DNA from: Adenanthera pavonina
Taxonomy: Eukaryota; Streptophyta; Magnoliopsida; Fabales; Fabaceae
Assembly: GCA_026686845.1 (NCBI GenBank)
Contig: JAIVEN010000021.1
Coordinates: 25,810,001 to 25,874,000, forward strand
Reading direction: 5' to 3'
Length of the DNA stretch: 64,000 bases
Position 1 is the stretch's first letter, and each line of letters starts with the position of its first letter. A program made the position numbers and the translations under genes. Below are positions 59,629 through 64,000 of this stretch, one piece after another. The notes under the pieces are model-generated. The model was not told where the DNA came from and ran no database searches. It saw only the letters and a program-made list of their open reading frames with translations.

Positions 59629-60481
59629 ATGTTGGGCAACAGACCTCGCCCCATGATCGGAAAGTTGTCGGAGCTTCTGATCTCCGGTGCCCGTGTGGCG
59701 GCTCTCATGGACATCACCGGGAGCCCCAGAGGTCCGTTGGACATGAGTTTGAAGATGCAGTCGCCCAGGGGTTTGAAAAGTTACGATCTTGGCGGTGTTG
59801 GTCTGGGGATTGTGGTGGCTCTCAATAAATCCGGCGAAGCCGGGAGGGAGATTTTGCCTAAGTCCGCCGTCTGCAGTTCGGGTCTGACCCGATCGGAGCC
59901 GATCCCAGTTCGCCCCATCAAGAACGCTGATGGGTTTCAGAGGGGCGTGAATGATATGGACCTGGGAAGCTTGGAGGATTATACCTACGTGACTTGTCAT
60001 CTACCAAACAAGACCTTCACCAAGGTTTACTATGACGGAGGTGAAGCCGAGAATTTGAGACATGGATATAATGAAAACATTAAATCGAACGTATGTGTTC
60101 CCAGAATAACTAACTCAGAAACCGTAGGTGAAGCCGAACCATGTTTTCCCACCTCCGATTTCCTCAGTTCATGTCACTTATGCAGAAAGAAACTCCATGG
60201 CAAAGACATCTACATGTACAGGTACTCAGCTTAATTACAAATCCTTGGAAAACAAGCATGTTTCACCAATTTAGATTCCTTGATTATGGTTGTGACTGTT
60301 GTTGGTTTTGTTTGTGTATAGAGGAGAGAAGGCGTTTTGTAGCCCAGAGTGTCGTTCAAGTCAGATAATGGTGGACGAGAGGAAAGAGCAGTGCAGGTCC
60401 GAAGCATCAAGGTCCGGTGAAGTGTCAAGCTCGCCATATAAAAGGGACCAAATATTTTCAACTGGGATTCTTGCCCTTTAA
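59629..60481 (+). CDS. FCS-like zinc finger (FLZ, DUF581) protein, two exons
   Basis: Exon 1 is 59629-60221, the intron 60222-60321 (GT...AG, 100 bp), and exon 2 60322-60481. Together they encode 250 residues. The FLZ domain (about 177-220) has C182-x2-C185, an 18-residue spacer, then F203-C204-S205-x2-C208. The intron splits the Arg codon of the IYMYRGEKAF stretch in phase 2, inside the domain. An upstream LEDYTYVTCHLPNK segment (LSEDYT-like) and the MLGNRPRP start also fit the family. Known FLZ proteins bind the SnRK1 kinase and act as adaptors in energy, ABA and sugar responses. No DNA binding or enzyme activity is expected. The gene is isolated and appears intact. The closest Arabidopsis subgroup is uncertain. 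Confidence 0.93.
60222..60321 (+). other. FLZ gene intron
   Basis: Donor ag|gtactcagc, acceptor tgtgtatag|agg. AT-rich. Without splicing the frame stops four codons after the donor (YRYSA then stop), which removes the second Cys pair. Confidence 0.9.
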
Positions 60482-61630
60482 CGTTTGATAAATATATATA
60501 CATATGGGTGTCTGGCTCTGGTATTGGGAAGCCATGGGAGATAAGCCAGAGACTCATGCTGTTATGACTACCTAAAGTACATAATATACGACGATTATAC
60601 TAGTAAATTATCATCATCCTTATGGGAATTAAGACGGATTGATGGTAACCCAAAGGAATTTTTGATCGGAGGAAATAATATAGGTTCTGGTGTATTGAGA
60701 ATTATCATGAGATTTTTTTTTCTTTTTTTTAATCTTTGGGCAATCCAATGGCTGAGACTTTGTGAGCCTGAGTTCTGAATTTCACGGATCTTTGTTCTGT
60801 TGCAGCGTTTACTAACCTTTCCTTCTTTTCTGTGAACGGTTAATCATCAACTGTGGAATATAGGGATGACAAAAAGAAATGGACTCTGGCAAGTGGAGGA
60901 GCCTGTATGCGGACTTTGTCCTTGATGAAGAGAATTAAAGATGGTTAGATTAATTTTGAGGGAAAAAAATATAGATATTTAAACATCAGTTAGCTGAATC
61001 AAGTTAAATAATAGAAGAAAAAGTATGCAAATATTTTGAAAGCTAAACTTCATTAAATTTGAATTATCGTCTGTGCCATCAATATTCTATAATTAACAGA
61101 ACAGTGTTATCTGTTAATCATAAAATTCGACTGAATTGATGGATTCAACTAGGAAATATGCGAAGTAATACCCAAATGAGGCCAAAACCTAAAACTGGTT
61201 AATGAACAGATATGAATGAATGATTGAAACTTTGTTGGTAAGAGAGCTCCTGGACCAGGGTAATCAATAAAAATTAAAAAATGAATAAATGGAAAAAGGA
61301 GGACAGAAAGGGAAGGAGAATGGAAAGAGAGGTTCATCAATGGGGGAAGCTTTTTGTGGAGTGAGTGGGGGATGGTGGTGGGGTCTGATGGATGCAAGCA
61401 ACAAGTGGGGAGACATGGAGGAATCCACTAACAAGTAATGAACAAAAATTTGGATGTAAAAGGGAATCAAATTATTATATGTGCTAGCACTCTCCCATAT
61501 ATGCTTTTATTGATGCCTTCTTTTTGTTGTATAATTAAATATGCTTTTTCAATATATTTCATGAAATTTGATGAATAAATTTTATTGCGTTTAGCACAAA
61601 AATAGTTGTATTATCCTTTGTTTCGTGTTA
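60482..61630. other. 3' flank of the FLZ gene
   Basis: Likely 3' UTR for the first few hundred bases, then AT-rich DNA. Minus frames at 61149-61470 are hydrophobic or Pro-rich, with no domain. Confidence 0.4.
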
Positions 61631-61632
61631 AG

Positions 61633-62692
61633 AAATTTTGTGATCTAAGACATTATTAAAGGGCCAATCCATGTATCATTTTTTAGTTTTTTTTTAATTG
61701 CAAAATCAATCATTGTTTTATAATTAAATAATTTTAACATTTTACTCCTGATATATAATATGGTTAATTTATTTAATCTATCTTGTAATATATCTCTTGA
61801 TAGATATAATAGCAGCCGTTACAAATATTATCAATAATATTCCACATAGAATGCATTCAATTAAAAAATAATTTAATCTTTTGATATAGTTTAATACTTT
61901 ATTAACATTTCTCTTAATATATTTATTTTTAAAAATAAATCAAAATGATCAATATCGAAATGTTGACTGAAATTTAAAGACTTAGATTAATACAAAAATC
62001 TTCTAATTCATCCTCATCCAAAATTTTCTATTCTTTTCCTTTTTGTATATTTATTATAATAAATAATATATATAATTATATTAAGTAATTTGGGGGCTTT
62101 GGCACCCGTCTAAAATTCCCTACGGTGATTTAAAAATAGGAGGATTTGTTATAAATTTTATGATCTATTGAAGGGCCCTAATGTATATGACTTATCAATC
62201 CTTATATCATTTTTTAAGTTTTTGAATTGCTAAATCAGTACAATTAAGTAATTATAACATTTTACTGTGGGTATATAATATGACTAATTCATTAAATCTA
62301 TATAACATAAAGGAAACTTTAATTAGCTTTAAAAAACTTCTTCTGACATTAACAACCATCATAGATATTGTCAATAATGTTCAATGTGCAATTCATTCAT
62401 GTGGAAAATAATTTAATTTTTTTATATAATTTAATATTTTGTTAACATTTCTCTTAATATAATTTAATTTTGAAAATAAATCAAAATATCAATATTAAAA
62501 TGTTCACTGAAATTTATAAACTTCCTAAGATTAATACAATTTTTTTAATTCATCCTCATCCAAAATTTTCTATTCTTTGATATTTATATAATAAATAATA
62601 TATAGATAATTATAATAAATAATTTGGGAGCCTTGGCAACAGTCTAGAATTCCCCACGGTGATTTAAAAATAGGAGGATTTTTTATAAATTT
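61633..62692. repeat. Tandem duplication, about 521-bp unit
   Basis: Unit 1 (about 61633-62153) starts aaattttgtgatct and unit 2 (about 62154-62692) starts aaattttatgatct. They share several blocks in order, including ttaacatttctcttaatat, catcctcatccaaaattt and acggtgatttaaaaatagg. The copies are clearly diverged. Confidence 0.8.
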
Positions 62693-62711
62693 ATATTATA
62701 ATAATAAATTG

Positions 62712-63135
62712 GAAAAATTCCAGTTAAATATCAAGAAAATAAGATAATTAAAAAAAATACCCACTTTACTGTAATTCCAAAAAAACTACCCAGATTTTGA
62801 ATTGAAATTAAAATTGGAAGGTAAAAGGTGAAAATGTCTTTCCTATGTAAATAATCAATTTACAAGTGATAATAGTATATTTGTAAATAATAATAGTATA
62901 TTTGTAAGTGATACAATCTCATTTATAAGTTATAATAGTATCAGTTATAAATGAGTCTATTTCACTTGTAAATATACTATTATTATATATAAATTGGTCA
63001 TTTTTTTAAGAAAGATATTTTCATCTTTTACCTTCAAATTTTAATTCTAATTCAAAATCTTAATAGTTTTTTGGAATTAGGATATAATTTTTTAAAAGTA
63101 TCTTGTTTATTTGGTATTTAAATGGAATTTCCTCT
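62712..63135. mobile_element. Foldback MITE, 424 bp, near-complete inverted repeat
   Basis: The two halves are inverted copies over most of their length; aattccaaaaaaact...gattttgaatt on the left matches its complement on the right. The flanks AATAAATTG (62703-62711) and AACAAATTG (63136-63144) match at eight of nine bases, suggesting a Mutator-type duplication. Non-coding. Confidence 0.75.
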
Positions 63136-63144
63136 AACAAATTG

Positions 63145-63170
63145 ATATATATATATATATATATATATTG
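63145..63170. repeat. (TA)n microsatellite
   Basis: Alternating TA run directly right of the foldback element. Another lies at about 63334-63358. Confidence 0.8.
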
Positions 63171-64000
63171 ATTGTGATTGGGGCATGTACCCCCTCACCC
63201 ACTTGCTCACATTTATGTCCAAGCCTACTCCTATCATTTTCATTGCTCTCTCTTCCCTCAATAGAGGGCAATTTAAATTGACTGATTTGATTCCCATTAA
63301 CAAGGAAGGAACATCTCCTTTTATACATACATAAATATATATATATATATAGATATATATTTCAAATTTATTCCTAATTAAATTGATTTTATAAGTTGTT
63401 TTTTTTCTTAATCTGATTTTATTTTATCGATAAAAGAAGAAGATAAATAAAATTGTACTAGCAAACAAAGATGGACGAGACATAATTAGCATGATCAGAT
63501 GCCCTAATTCGATTAATACTCTTTTTTTAAAAAAAAAAACTTTTTATAACTAAACCTAACATGGTTGAGTTAAGCCAATCTAACCAAACCATTATAGGCG
63601 CGATGATCCCCTAGCATTTTATTTGCAAATATAGATATAATTTGAATCATTTGGAATTTTGGATTCAAAATAATCAATAAAATTATTTTGAATTTATAAA
63701 GAAAAAATAAGCAAAACGAGATCACACTATTTTTATTAAAGTGTATTATTTAGAAACATTGAAGGACCGAGGACGGATTTACTTGCTTATAAAGATGGGG
63801 AAAATATTAATTACGGGGAACAAAAAATATAGTTAGGTTCATTAATAAATATTTAAACTTAACTAAACACACGCTCATATATGTTGGATCAAAATTATTT
63901 ATTATAGAGAATGAATTTCTCTCGTTATGTTGATGCAGTGATTTGAATCGAGTGTACTAGCTAGCTTGACAAATGACAATTAGAGTGGTGCCGTAGTTTT
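63171..64000. other. Unassigned right edge
   Basis: 63175-63330 is slightly GC-richer, with short minus frames (63118-63328) that share no known motif. The rest is AT-rich. Confidence 0.35.

Noticed and set aside
59530..60000. 156-residue minus-strand ORF opposite FLZ exon 1
   Set aside because: Shadow of the coding strand; no domain, and it overlaps the well-supported FLZ gene and its promoter.

Overview
This is nuclear DNA of a flowering plant, most likely a eudicot. It is AT-rich, almost gene-free and full of plant LTR retrotransposons, LINE remnants and MITEs. The only two credible host genes are a single-exon AP2/ERF transcription factor of the ERF017/ERF018(ORA47)/ERF019 type (31923-32564) and a two-exon FCS-like zinc finger (FLZ) gene (59629-60481). 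I see no rRNA, tRNA, CRISPR array or bacterial-type feature. The species cannot be named from the sequence.

Layout. 1-721: unassigned, possibly the tail of a gene off the left edge. 722-7105: degenerate Ty1/copia element on the minus strand with both LTRs. 7308-10765: 3.5 kb solo LTR resembling Ogre/Tat, with target-site duplication (TSD) AAGGT. 11868-14566: LTR element with no protein domains (LARD type). 15111-15795: foldback element with long inverted arms. 16950-17720: cluster of palindromic TGAGAACTTCTCACA motifs. 18091-25384: three-level nest of solo LTRs that also contains a 0.57 kb tandem duplication. 27.2-27.9 kb: tandem repeat and SINE-like remnant. 31048-31321: MITE, then the ERF gene.

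33.5-34.3 kb: minus-strand LINE remnant. 34411-45825: minus-strand copia element (TSD TGGAT) split by a 3.9 kb Ogre/Tat-like solo LTR (TSD GTTAC) and a 1.66 kb Copia-type solo LTR (TSD TTTTC). 47.2-49.1 kb: plus-strand LINE remnant with an RNase H domain. 49-58.6 kb: AT-rich sequence with MITE and SINE debris. 58658-58925: second copy of the 31 kb MITE. 59629-60481: FLZ gene. 61.6-62.7 kb: 0.52 kb tandem duplication. 62712-63135: second foldback element.

How it fits together. Six of the nine well-bounded LTR insertions are solo LTRs, so LTR-LTR recombination has been frequent. The nested TSDs give a relative order of insertions. The two genes are probably unrelated in function: one is a DREB-subfamily regulator, the other a FLZ adaptor of the kind that binds SnRK1. 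Each has a copy of the same MITE in the same orientation about 0.6-0.7 kb upstream of its ATG, which is the most testable regulatory observation here.
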